DNA of 12,368 bases from an uncultured Lachnospiraceae bacterium (GCA_947564305.1 CANOBT010000157.1:1-12368); one strand, 5' to 3'; positions 1-6,654 are shown, numbered from the stretch's first letter. Program-made: numbers and translations. The notes: generated from the sequence alone by a model not told the origin.

Positions 1-481
1 TTAAACTCATCGGACCGTCCCATTTCTGTTCTCCATAATACACTGTAACAGATACAATCGGATGAAGCCGGTCTTCTTTACGCATTCCGGAAAGGAACTC
101 ATCTTTCGTCATTGTATCTCTCTTTTCCTTGTGGGAATGCGTAATCTCCTGATATTCTTTCAGATATCCCAGTCCATCATACAGCAGTGTCCGAAGAGGC
201 ATTGCGTAATGAATTCTCTGTTGGTTTTCCACCCCGAATATTGCAAATTCTATACCAAATGCCGATTTCTTCACCACATCCCTTGCACGGACAAGAGACT
301 CCTCATATTCCTGCATCTGCACGATACCTGACATATCCGTATCCATTTCCTCTAAAGCTTCCGGTTTTAAAACTGCTTCCCCATGAAACAGAACCGCATT
401 AAACAAATCTGCAAAACGTTCATTTTTCCGCCAGAAATTCTTCCATCTTACATCTGGTTTCACATTCTCTTTTTTTGTCAC
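1..481 (-). CDS. Rpn family recombination-promoting nuclease / putative transposase, 3' end beyond window
   Basis: The visible 160 codons match the N-terminal half of the Rpn (PD-(D/E)XK nuclease, 'putative transposase') family as found in gut Clostridia. Recognisable parts are an early W-K-N-F-W segment followed by F-A-D-L-F-N, then F-G-I-E and G-V-E-N-Q, Y-A-M-P-L-R, a Y-D-G-L-G-Y stretch, and the strand P-I-V-S-V-T-V-Y-Y-G. Family members are described as DNA endonucleases that promote RecA-independent recombination; that role is carried over from the family. I start at the GTG at 479-481 because AGGAG lies 7 bases before it, while the nearby ATG runs straight into TGA. The C-terminal part lies past the left edge, so intactness cannot be judged. 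A convincing promoter lies just upstream (516-544), which suggests an independent unit rather than part of the neighbouring operon. Confidence 0.85.
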   Translation of the reverse strand, partial: MTKKENVKPDVRWKNFWRKNERFADLFNAVLFHGEAVLKPEALEEMDTDMSGIVQMQEYEESLVRARDVVKKSAFGIEFAIFGVENQQRIHYAMPLRTLLYDGLGYLKEYQEITHSHKEKRDTMTKDEFLSGMRKEDRLHPIVSVTVYYGEQKWDGPMSL

Positions 482-515
482 TTCATTTCTCCTGCTTTCT
501 CTTTCGCTCTATTTT

Positions 516-544
516 ATTGTACCAAGATTTATCAAAACCTGCAA
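516..544 (-). promoter_or_regulatory. Sigma-A type promoter for the Rpn-family gene
   Basis: On the minus strand there is a -35 box TTGCAG (539-544) and a -10 box TACAAT (516-521) with an exact 17-base spacer. The start codon is about 35 bases downstream. Seen directly in the sequence; activity is inferred. Confidence 0.6.
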
Positions 545-611
545 CCGCCATATTTCTTAGTTCTTAATACATCCTTGAAGGGAATCTATTTATTCGTAAC
601 CAATACTCGAC

Positions 612-680
612 CTAAAACTGCCAATTAACACCATTGCATTCTGCCAGTTCTCCAAATCTGCATGGTAGTGGTACTCTCAT
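612..680 (-). pseudogene. 22-residue 5' fragment of an unknown gene
   Basis: The reading frame starts with ATG at 678-680 and ends at TAG (612-614), encoding only 22 residues (MRVPLPCRFG then ELAECNGVNW QF). The ATG shares four bases (ATGA) with the stop of the gene at 677-1090 and has GGAGG upstream, so it is placed like a translationally coupled operon gene. A coupled start in front of such a short peptide, followed by sequence that no longer reads as protein and then by the Rpn-family promoter, suggests that the rest of a longer gene was lost. It could also be a real micropeptide. I do not recognise a family. Confidence 0.45.
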
Positions 681-1090
681 ATTGCTCTTCCTCCTTCTGT
701 TTCCACAATTTTAATCCTGCTATCCACATAATGAAAGAATGCTTCCTTATACTCTGCCTCCGTAAGAAGAAGCAGATTCTCCATCTCATTACCAAACAGC
801 TCAATATTGGAAAACTTTTTTACGAGTTTTGAGTTTGAGGTAATCTCTAATGAATATAAATGGACAAACAGTTTCGCCCTTTTTACAAAAACATGGCTGA
901 TCTGTCCTAACCTGCCGTCCATTTCCAATTTGAAATAAGCATTTTTCAGCTTTTCTGTATAGAAACTCTCCATACTTGCCAATAAATAATTTTTGTTTTC
1001 TTTCTCTACTGCCAGTCTTTCTTCCAAGGCCTCCATATCTTTCAGGCAGCGCTCTAACTTTTCAGCAAATGGATTGATTATCGTATTCAT
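677..1090 (-). CDS. Hypothetical 137-residue helical protein
   Basis: I do not recognise this family. The start is well supported: AAGGAG lies 6 bases before the ATG. The first 45 residues are rich in Glu, Lys and Leu with heptad-like spacing (L-E-R-C-L, M-E-A-L-E-E-R-L), so a coiled coil is likely. The middle is basic and mixed, and the C-terminus is acidic. There is no signal peptide, membrane segment or metal site. It is the third member of a minus-strand run of small genes (from 2118 down to 612) and its stop overlaps the next start by four bases, so it is probably cotranslated. The compact organisation and lack of recognisable family fit accessory cargo of a mobile element. Its role is unknown. 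Confidence 0.65.
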   Translation of the reverse strand: MNTIINPFAEKLERCLKDMEALEERLAVEKENKNYLLASMESFYTEKLKNAYFKLEMDGRLGQISHVFVKRAKLFVHLYSLEITSNSKLVKKFSNIELFGNEMENLLLLTEAEYKEAFFHYVDSRIKIVETEGGRAI

Positions 1091-1109
1091 AGTTTTCTCC
1101 TTCTCAATA

Positions 1110-1349
1110 TCAAAACCTCAGGGAAACAATTTCTTTTTCTTTTGTAAAACCATTAATCTTATCAATGATCGTCTGCAGATCGTTATTATAAAATGCTTTG
1201 CATCTACTCCATTCTGAGCCATCATTATAACTTTCGTGAATATACCATTTTCCCGTTCCCTCTTCTGGCTCTGTATTGCAGATTCTATAAAGACTGTTTC
1301 CTATCTTTCTATCCCTGTTATGCGGGCCAAAATTATCCAGAGTAATCAT
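1110..1349 (-). CDS. Hypothetical 79-residue protein
   Basis: Small soluble protein with many aromatic and charged residues, including W-Y-I-H-E-S-Y and S-E-W-S-R-C. It has no membrane segment and no motif I can name. I place the start at the ATG at 1347-1349, because AGGTGA lies about 5 bases before it. An in-frame GTG nine bases earlier (1356-1358) overlaps that Shine-Dalgarno sequence and is less likely. It lies 19 bases upstream of the coiled-coil gene ending at 677 and about 70 bases downstream of the broken gene 1420-2118, on the same strand, so it is probably in the same operon. Function unknown. Confidence 0.6.
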   Translation of the reverse strand: MITLDNFGPHNRDRKIGNSLYRICNTEPEEGTGKWYIHESYNDGSEWSRCKAFYNNDLQTIIDKINGFTKEKEIVSLRF

Positions 1350-1419
1350 TTTTCTCACCTCATTCGCATTTCATACGACACCTTGCATCAAATAAAAATC
1401 AATCTTCTCATTTCACGTA

Positions 1420-2118
1420 TCATTGTAACCACGCCTCTTGTGGCAGATTGTCCAAAAATCGGTCCAGCTGTATGACTGTTTGGCACCATTGATAACGAAA
1501 TCCGAAGGATTCCTTCTCCGCCTTTTCATAGGTCTCTTCGATTTGTTTTACCATCTGCAGTTGACCTGTATTCTGGTCTTTCAATATATCCATAGCTGCT
1601 TTAAGGCAATCGTACCGATGCCGCAGGGCAATAAATGATTGGTATATCCGAAAACATTGTCTTGCTGCTGCGATCAGATTGTCTTTTGTAAGTTGTTTGA
1701 GTGCTTTTTTGCTCTCATCCTCCGCAAAGATATCTGAGCAGTCCAGGCCAAAATAATCCTGTTCATAGGTATCATATCCCAGAAGCCCTCCAAGGTCTTC
1801 TCCTGCTCCAATCGCTGCAAAGAATAAATCGAAACACTTTGGAACCCATTCCTCTTTTAAATCAGTAAGCATTTGATCGCATTCCGCACACAGATCACCG
1901 AACATCATTTTAAATTCATACGCTTCATCCTCGTCCCCATCCAAAGCGTTGAGCAATGTATCATCGTCTGTTTCTTAATACCAGTGGACATTTTCGCATT
2001 CTTCCTGGATGTCCCATAATTCCTCATAAATACTCTGTAAATTCAAATCTTTGACGATTGGCTTTTTGTATCGAAGCTGCCTTGCTTTTTGCTGTTTTGT
2101 TTCCATGGCATCTATCAT
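1420..2118 (-). pseudogene. Unknown ~232-codon gene interrupted by an in-frame ochre stop
   Basis: The reading frame begins with ATG at 2116-2118, where CGGAGG lies 6 bases upstream, and gives 47 residues ending in V-H-W-Y before TAA (1975-1977). After the stop the same frame stays open for 185 codons: E-T-D-D-D-T then L-L-N-A-L-D-G-D-E-D-E and on to the stop at 1420. The short stretch between TAA and the first possible start (TTG at 1956) is acidic like the sequence after it, and that TTG has no ribosome binding site. One continuous protein with a nonsense mutation (for example CAA to TAA) therefore fits best. The protein is acidic and helical with several Cys residues (C-A-E-C). I do not know the family. 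Two separate genes are possible but less likely. Confidence 0.6.
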
Positions 2119-2149
2119 GTCGTACCTCCGTTCATGCTTCCTAAAACAC

Positions 2150-2184
2150 ATGCAGAAAGCTTGCCACTGGTAACCTTTCTGCAT
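2150..2184 (-). repeat. Long hairpin just upstream of the gene at 2118
   Basis: ATGCAGAAAG (2150-2159) and CTTTCTGCAT (2175-2184) form a perfect 10-bp inverted repeat. The 15-base loop can extend the stem partly (TTACC facing GGCAA with one mismatch). It has no U-tract, so it is not a terminator in this form. It lies between a terminator and the ribosome binding site of the next gene, so it may be an operator or a 5' UTR structure. Function is inferred from position only. Confidence 0.5.
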
Positions 2185-2192
2185 ACTATGGT

Positions 2193-2233
2193 ATAAAAAG
2201 GCACTGATCATCTTCTAAAGAATCATCAGTGCC
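2193..2233 (-). terminator. Rho-independent terminator after the AAA/DUF4143 gene
   Basis: On the minus strand GGCACTGAT pairs with ATCAGTGCC (arms 2225-2233 and 2200-2208 on the plus strand), followed at once by TTTTTAT. It lies about 45 bases after the stop of the ATPase gene at 2277. On the plus strand there is no U-tract, so it acts in one direction. An AGGAGG with a three-codon frame (ATG ATT CTT TAG) overlaps the stem, which could be chance. Confidence 0.75.
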
Positions 2234-2276
2234 CTCCTATCCGTTTATCCGCTGAAATCTTATTTGAATCCCAGTG

Positions 2277-3623
2277 TCACTCTTCACCTTTATTAAATTC
2301 TATTCTGTCTGCCAGATACAATGGAACCGTAAAAACCTTCCCATCCCCGGAAACTCCGCCTTTTGTGTCTCCTTTAAGCAGGTACAGATAATCCAGTTTT
2401 CCATCCTCCAGAAGCCTTTTAGCCGTCTTTTCAGCGGCATCTGTACTCTTTACTTCAATCCCATAGTTTTTATAATCTACCAGACTCCTCACAAAGAAAT
2501 CCAGTTCGCCTTTGGTTTTCTGATACAGCGCAAACCATGGGGCATTGCCGGCAATCTCTCTTCTTTTTTGCATCCGTTCATACAGACACAGATAAACGTA
2601 ATTTTCCGCTAAAAGCCCTTTAATCTGCCTTGGTTCTTCACCTGTCATTTTCAGGAAATAAGACGCAATCCCCAAATCCAAAAAGTAATATCTGCAGATT
2701 TCTTTTATCTGCAGATGGTCGCAGTCCGTACTTTTCGATGCATACCCAATGATATGTGATTCCTGGAGCCAGATGATCGCACGGTTCACCATGATTTTCG
2801 TAGTACGTCCGCTTTCTTCCTGATACATAATCCTGCTAAGTTCCGTTGTCAGTTCACGCACTCCTTGTTTCTTACGCAGCATTAGAATCGCAATTGCCTG
2901 AAATAGCTTTGAAAAGATTTGCACATCTGTAATATCTGTAAAATAGCGAATAGATTCACTCGTAAAAATGTCCATCACCCGTCCGATCATATCTTCACAT
3001 TTGGAGATATCCTGATGTTCCACATAGTAGGAAACCACTTCCGGATATCCTCCAATCTTCTGGTATATGTCAAAATATTGTTTTAGCTTCTCATAACTGG
3101 AAATTTCTGATCCGCCATAAAGCTCTGTATTCCTGTAAATCTCTTCTTCTCCAAGCGCGGAAACAAATTCTTTAAACGACAGTGTGCCCATCTGTAGCCT
3201 GTCCGTATCTCCGGCTGGAAGAAAGAACTCCTTTTGCAAAGTCTTTCCTAAATAACTTCCGGTTACAATCACATAAGATTCAAATTCTCTTGCAAGAGTG
3301 CGGATCTGGTTATACACTCTTGCGGATTCCTGAATTTCATCAATGATGATACCCGTATCTTCTCCGTCTGTGAATTTCGGATCATATAGCCGAAACGCTT
3401 CTTTCAAAACATGATATTCTGGCCTGGGGGTTCCTGGTGTCCATTTTGCAGCTTCTTCCAGACAATTCAGAAAATCTTTTCCACTTTCTTCTGCCATGCT
3501 TATATAATGCCAATGCATGAAATTTTCTTTCGCAAATTTTTTTAGGATATACGTCTTTCCCACCTGTCTTGCGCCTTGAAGTTCCAGTACCTTTCCTGTC
3601 CTTTCTACTACTCTTGATAACAA
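2277..3623 (-). CDS. AAA family ATPase with C-terminal DUF4143 nuclease-like domain
   Basis: A 448-residue member of the common 'ATP-binding protein / DUF4143' family. Visible motifs: Walker A G-A-R-Q-V-G-K-T (17-24), Walker B I-I-I-D-E (92-96), a V-T-G-S sensor-like strand (120-123), K-I-G-G-Y-P-E at about 189-195 typical of the family, and a C-terminal PD-(D/E)XK-like set with E340, D375 (G-E-L-D-F) and E390-x-K392. Biochemical function of the family is poorly defined; they are frequent in mobile and accessory DNA. The start is unusual: I use TTG at 3621-3623 with GGGGAG 7 bases before it, and an in-frame TAG lies only seven codons upstream. The N-terminus is short, with Walker A at residue 17, whereas relatives that I know carry some 15-20 more residues, so a slight 5' truncation is possible. 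It has its own terminator (2193-2233), like a self-contained unit. Confidence 0.85.
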   Translation of the reverse strand: MLSRVVERTGKVLELQGARQVGKTYILKKFAKENFMHWHYISMAEESGKDFLNCLEEAAKWTPGTPRPEYHVLKEAFRLYDPKFTDGEDTGIIIDEIQESARVYNQIRTLAREFESYVIVTGSYLGKTLQKEFFLPAGDTDRLQMGTLSFKEFVSALGEEEIYRNTELYGGSEISSYEKLKQYFDIYQKIGGYPEVVSYYVEHQDISKCEDMIGRVMDIFTSESIRYFTDITDVQIFSKLFQAIAILMLRKKQGVRELTTELSRIMYQEESGRTTKIMVNRAIIWLQESHIIGYASKSTDCDHLQIKEICRYYFLDLGIASYFLKMTGEEPRQIKGLLAENYVYLCLYERMQKRREIAGNAPWFALYQKTKGELDFFVRSLVDYKNYGIEVKSTDAAEKTAKRLLEDGKLDYLYLLKGDTKGGVSGDGKVFTVPLYLADRIEFNKGEE

Positions 3624-3692
3624 GAACCTGCTCCCCTGGTTCTAAGATCGAATAATAGATTGCCAGCCCCTTAAAACTGCACCACTTCTTTT

Positions 3693-3714
3693 GTACTTTA
3701 TTTAGATAAAGTAC
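3693..3714. repeat. Perfect palindrome upstream of the AAA/DUF4143 gene
   Basis: GTACTTTAT (3693-3701) and ATAAAGTAC (3706-3714) are perfect 9-bp inverted arms around TTAG. It is AT-rich and has no U-tract on either side, so it is not a terminator. It lies about 70 bases before the TTG start of the ATPase gene and about 40 bases after the stop of the zinc-ribbon gene. This position suits an operator, but no clear -35/-10 pair overlaps it. Confidence 0.5.
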
Positions 3715-3755
3715 TCTCCCCGTTTCATCGTACCCCTGAACAGGTGGCTGAATTC

Positions 3756-4211
3756 TTACATTTTACTTACTTTTCTGGCTCCTGAAATACTCATGACATT
3801 CTCCCCCTGCTCCCTTCTGTCCAGAAATTCCTGAATATCCCCGTCAAAGGATGCCACTTCATCAATCACAAACTGCTCCATTTTTTCAAAATTATAGTCA
3901 ATTTCTTCGGAAGTCATGCTGTCCGCTTCTTCCCTCTCCTGTTCGATAAAATCCATCAGTTCGCTTTCTTCCATGCCCCTTTCGTACTGATACCCGCATT
4001 CCGGGCATAGCCGGAGACGTTTCGGTACAGAAGCCTGACACTTCGGACAGGTTTTAAACTTCCGCTTTTCCAATTCCTCTCTGGTAATATAGATGATTTG
4101 TCCCAAACAGCTTCCCACCATGACTGCACCTCCTGCTTCCCAGTGCCAACACTGTAATCCCAAACCCAATAATTGAATCATACTAAATCCGTAAAGGATT
4201 CCTGCTCTCAT
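3756..4211 (-). CDS. Membrane-anchored zinc-ribbon protein
   Basis: A 151-residue protein with an N-terminal hydrophobic region that looks like two short membrane segments (about residues 4-22 and 26-42). A zinc ribbon C55-x2-C58-x10-C69-x2-C72 follows (C-P-K-C ... C-P-E-C-G), and then a long acidic tail (about 75-140). The architecture suggests a small membrane protein with a cytoplasmic metal-binding knuckle; the function is unknown. I choose the ATG at 4209-4211 because GGAGGTG lies ahead of it, although the spacing (11 bases after GGAGG) is long. Starts further upstream at 4232 (TTG) or 4229 (ATG) have no Shine-Dalgarno sequence. It lies 27 bases downstream of the signal peptidase remnant, on the same strand. 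Confidence 0.65.
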   Translation of the reverse strand: MRAGILYGFSMIQLLGLGLQCWHWEAGGAVMVGSCLGQIIYITREELEKRKFKTCPKCQASVPKRLRLCPECGYQYERGMEESELMDFIEQEREEADSMTSEEIDYNFEKMEQFVIDEVASFDGDIQEFLDRREQGENVMSISGARKVSKM

Positions 4212-4238
4212 TCTTCTTAACACCTCCATCAAAACAAT

Positions 4239-4502
4239 TTACAGATTACTGTCCCACATATATCCGCTTTCCCAACGCAGCCAAAAGTCCTTGAATCCAG
4301 AGAAACGCCTTGAATTTCCCTCCTGAAACGTAGGTTCCATAGGATCTCCATGCACATAGGCAATCCCAAATAACGCCTGAAAGATCATAACCACCAGAAC
4401 AGCAATCGTGACCGGTCCTATGATTCTTCTCACACTTTGTTTTATATCCGTTCCAATCCCTTCCTTCTTTATTTTCTGTGATTTTTTATTCCCGCGAAGC
4501 AA
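4239..4502 (-). pseudogene. lepB: Type I signal peptidase fragment with catalytic Ser replaced by Pro
   Basis: The first two thirds look like the N-terminus of a Gram-positive signal peptidase I (S26): a basic cytoplasmic start, one membrane segment (I-G-P-V-T-I-A-V-L-V-V-M-I-F-Q-A-L-F), then Y-V-H-G-D-P-M-E-P-T. In active enzymes this box reads G-D-S-M-x-P-T and the Ser is the nucleophile; here the codon is CCT (Pro). After F-Q-E-G-N the sequence no longer resembles the family, and the Lys-containing catalytic box and the rest of the ~170-residue protein are missing. No frame I checked restores it. The TTG at 4500-4502 has no ribosome binding site, and the frame runs on upstream into the repeat at 4515-4582, open as far as 4547. 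I therefore call it a pseudogene. A non-catalytic membrane peptide cannot be fully ruled out. Confidence 0.6.
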
Positions 4503-4514
4503 CGAGCCAAGTGA

Positions 4515-4582
4515 CTGCTTGCAGGCATTTGGCGACTGCCGCGAGGGTCAAGAACCCCGCTGCTTGCAGCGAGGTTTTTGAC
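4515..4582. repeat. Hairpin-rich repeat element between parR and the signal peptidase remnant
   Basis: CTGCTTGCAG occurs twice, at 4515-4524 and 4560-4569. The second copy forms the tip of a 16-bp stem: GTCAAGAACCCCGCTG (4547-4562), loop CTTG, CAGCGAGGTTTTTGAC (4567-4582), with one mismatch and one G-T pair. GCGAGG also appears on both sides (4541-4546, 4569-4574). On the plus strand the stem ends in TTTTT and resembles a terminator. The rest of the intergenic stretch (4583-4669) has further partial copies (CCTGCAG, GGCTGCAAGC) and no gene that I can see. It is likely a dispersed repeat or a structured RNA/DNA site of the element. Confidence 0.6.
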
Positions 4583-4669
4583 TTACGCCTGCAGATACCA
4601 ACACCTACCTCATAGTATTGATAAAGGCTGCAAGCGTAAAATACCTATCCGTAGGTTAAGTAAGAACAT

Positions 4670-5020
4670 TTATTCCATATCATCAAACATTGCATAGTTC
4701 TGCATCATCAGCTCTGCTTCTTCCTGATCCATTTCTTCATTCCCTCCACTGCCTACCTGAATCAGTCTGTCTTTTGTTCCTTCCTGCCTGTCTGTTGTGG
4801 GTTCTGTTAAAACTTCCGCACTTCTTTCTGCTTCTCTTTTCCTAGATTTATCAATGGCAGGTATTTTTCCATCCTGTAATTCCCAGTACGCCAGTATTGC
4901 CTTCACCACATATCTTGCCTTTTTCCTGCCGCAGTTGTTCAAAAACTCACTTACCCGCCGATGATCTTCCTCAGTTTCGTCAAATTTCAGGTTGAAGCGG
5001 TATTCATTCTGCTTTTCCAT
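4670..5020 (-). CDS. parR: ParR-like centromere-binding protein
   Basis: A 116-residue protein directly after parM (18-base gap), where ParR is expected in type II (actin-like) partition systems. The N-terminus has the look of a ribbon-helix-helix fold: a short strand Y-R-F-N-L-K-F-D (7-14), then helices around 18-29 and 32-48 (F-L-N-N-C and A-R-Y-V-V-K-A-I-L). Residues 55 to 116 are highly charged and probably flexible, ending in an acidic tail, a region that in ParR proteins contacts the ParM filament. In the known systems ParR binds repeats (parC) and represses the operon. GGAGG lies 9 bases before the ATG. The identification rests on position and fold pattern, as sequence conservation in this family is low. 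Confidence 0.75.
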   Translation of the reverse strand: MEKQNEYRFNLKFDETEEDHRRVSEFLNNCGRKKARYVVKAILAYWELQDGKIPAIDKSRKREAERSAEVLTEPTTDRQEGTKDRLIQVGSGGNEEMDQEEAELMMQNYAMFDDME

Positions 5021-5038
5021 AAAAGACCGCCTCCCCTC

Positions 5039-5981
5039 TTAATGGATGTTCTTATCATAGAGATACTTCTTTTTATATCCCAGTACATTCACCTTGGAAT
5101 CATTGATCACATAATACTCTCCCTGATATCTTCCCCAGACTTTTTCAATGATCTTCGATAGCAAAATCGAACCGCCGCCAACAAAAACTGTCACTGCCAC
5201 TCTTAGGTCAATCCCGCATTCCTTTAGTATTCCCAGGGCATCCGCCATATGTTCCTGGGCAAGCTCGATCACCCGTTCCTCAATCCCTCTGTCATACAGG
5301 GAAGTTTCCCCCAGAATGATCGCGTCCATATCATTTTCCTTCAGATCCAGGTCGTATTTCTCACGGATGCCTTTGTTGATACGCTGATACATAGAGATCA
5401 CCCCTCTGCTAGTAGAGTCCGTATATTCCCAGGAGATCACCCCCCTTCTCCAACAGCATATAATCTAAGGTAAACCCGCCGATATCCAACAGCACAACTT
5501 TTTTCTTAAATAAATTCAGCTCCCTTGCAACATATAGATATGCTGCGTATGTCTGCATATGGACAGACACATCTGAGAAAGAAATCCGGTAGGTCATTCC
5601 CATATACTCGAAGTTCACGACTTCTCCGCCACGGTAAAAATATTCCCGGAATTTTTTGTACTGCCCACGGTAATACAACGGCGGAAGCCCCACTACCAGG
5701 TCTATTTCCACCACTTCACCCTGCAGAAATAATCTGGGCGGTTTTAGTTCCCTCAACTCCTTTGCGACAGCAAACAGGGTCAGGATATAATAACGCTCAT
5801 CCACCGCTTTATCCGAAAGGTATACATTCCTCTCCGGACTCAGGCGGTAATATCTGCCCTGGTATTTTACCGATTCCTCCCCTTCCCCCGGTATATCTTC
5901 CAATACAGATATCCCTGAAGGGAACTCAAAATGCTCTGTCTTGATGGCCTTGTTTCCTGTATCGATTGGCATTACTAACAT
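5039..5981 (-). pseudogene. parM: ParM-like actin-type segregation ATPase, frameshifted
   Basis: The first part (ATG at 5979-5981, AGGAG 7 bases upstream) reads as a ParM/StbA-type protein: phosphate-1 motif P-I-D-T-G-N-K-A-I-K (5-14) and phosphate-2 motif L-L-D-I-G-G-F-T-L-D near residues 165-174. It ends soon afterwards at a TAG (5409-5411). The second part continues in another frame: E-Y-T-D-S-T-S-R-G-V-I-S-M-Y, then G-G-G-S (adenosine motif), to TAA at 5039. Removing one G from the GGG at 5428-5430 (complement CCC) joins them as L-L-E-Y-T-D-S without loss, giving about 313 residues, close to the ~320 of plasmid R1 ParM. So a single-base insertion has split the gene. Alternatives are a sequencing error or translational frameshifting. 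The second half has no ribosome binding site of its own that looks convincing. Confidence 0.8.
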
Positions 5982-6026
5982 CTTAAATCTCCTTTCCGGT
6001 GCGAAACCTTATACATTTTTCCTATT

Positions 6027-6044
6027 GCGCATTGTAGGCGCATT
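6027..6044. repeat. 11-bp-spaced tandem repeats, candidate parC/ParR site
   Basis: GCGCATT occurs at 6027-6033 and 6038-6044, exactly 11 bases apart (one helical turn). It lies between the parM -10 box and the parM start. Known parC centromeres consist of about 11-bp direct repeats next to the parM promoter. Only two clear copies are seen, so this is a candidate. Confidence 0.45.
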
Positions 6045-6058
6045 AAGGGTTAGCACAT

Positions 6059-6088
6059 ACTATAAAATTTTTGCGATTTCCAAGTCAA
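6059..6088 (-). promoter_or_regulatory. Promoter of parMR
   Basis: On the minus strand TTGACT (-35, 6083-6088) is followed by an 18-base spacer and TATAGT (-10, 6059-6064). The predicted start is about 70 bases before the parM ATG, leaving a leader that contains the GCGCATT repeats. Each box has one mismatch to consensus. Confidence 0.65.
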
Positions 6089-6096
6089 CAGAATTT

Positions 6097-6654
6097 CTAA
6101 TCAGATTCATAATTATTTTTAAAATATTCCATGATTTTTTTACTTTCTTCCTCATAGCCCCACAAAATACTGCTGACTGTATCAAATGCCTGTTCACGCC
6201 ATCGAAAATATGTAGCCCGGTGAATCCGGGTCAGCTTTGGGAAATGCGGCTCCAGCTTGTCCAGGATTTCCTCAATATTTTCCGCACGGTAGGCTGACAT
6301 ATAACTGTAATACAAAACCCAGTAATACCGTTCGCCCTGTGGATGGAATTTCCGCATCAGTTCCACTGCTTCATCGATCAGCTTCAGGAACTTATTAGAG
6401 CGGTTGATCGACTCAATCCGCTCCTTCATATCCGCCAGATCCTGGTTGATATCCATACCTGCCTGATAGATACTGTCAAGGAATGTATCTATATCTGTGC
6501 CATATTCCTGTTGAACCCTGTGCTTCACCTGATTGACTTTCACCTGCATCCGCCAGTTTACGGAGCGGTATATTTTAAAAAGCTCGATCACATCATGGTA
6601 TGCTTCATTTTCCTCTCTGGCTAACTGCTGATTTATGATTCCTGATCTTCCCAT
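6097..6654 (-). CDS. Sigma-like / ArpU-like helix-turn-helix protein
   Basis: A 185-residue all-helical protein. The C-terminal part (about 105-166) has the layout of sigma-70 region 4 or ArpU-type phage regulators: aromatic Y-Y-W-V-L-Y-Y-S-Y-M, then I-E-E-I-L (a first helix), then a probable recognition helix R-A-T-Y-F-R-W-R-E-Q-A, then L-W-G. The N-terminal half (20-100) is probably coiled. I infer a DNA-binding regulator; the exact family is uncertain. I use the ATG at 6652-6654, with GAGG about 10 bases upstream and inside the end of the membrane-protein gene, so the two overlap by 22 bases and are probably coupled. The ATG at 6705 would overlap that gene much more and lacks a binding site. 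The parMR promoter sits just inside and after its 3' end. Confidence 0.65.
   Translation of the reverse strand: MGRSGIINQQLAREENEAYHDVIELFKIYRSVNWRMQVKVNQVKHRVQQEYGTDIDTFLDSIYQAGMDINQDLADMKERIESINRSNKFLKLIDEAVELMRKFHPQGERYYWVLYYSYMSAYRAENIEEILDKLEPHFPKLTRIHRATYFRWREQAFDTVSSILWGYEEESKKIMEYFKNNYESD

Noticed and set aside
2119..2211. N-terminal extension of the gene at 2118 to an ATG at 2211
   Set aside because: It would place the coding sequence through the terminator and hairpin and lacks a ribosome binding site, while the ATG at 2118 has a strong one.
4547..4582. Terminator for parR on the minus strand
   Set aside because: On the minus strand the stem is followed by TTCTTGAC inside the stem itself and not by a free U-tract, so it was recorded as a repeat hairpin instead.
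5525..5944. 139-codon plus-strand open frame opposite parM
   Set aside because: Antisense to clear ParM motifs; Pro/His/Ser-rich composition typical of a shadow frame.
6027..6044. CRISPR-like short repeats
   Set aside because: Repeats are only seven bases with 4-base gaps and two copies; no array or cas gene exists in the window.
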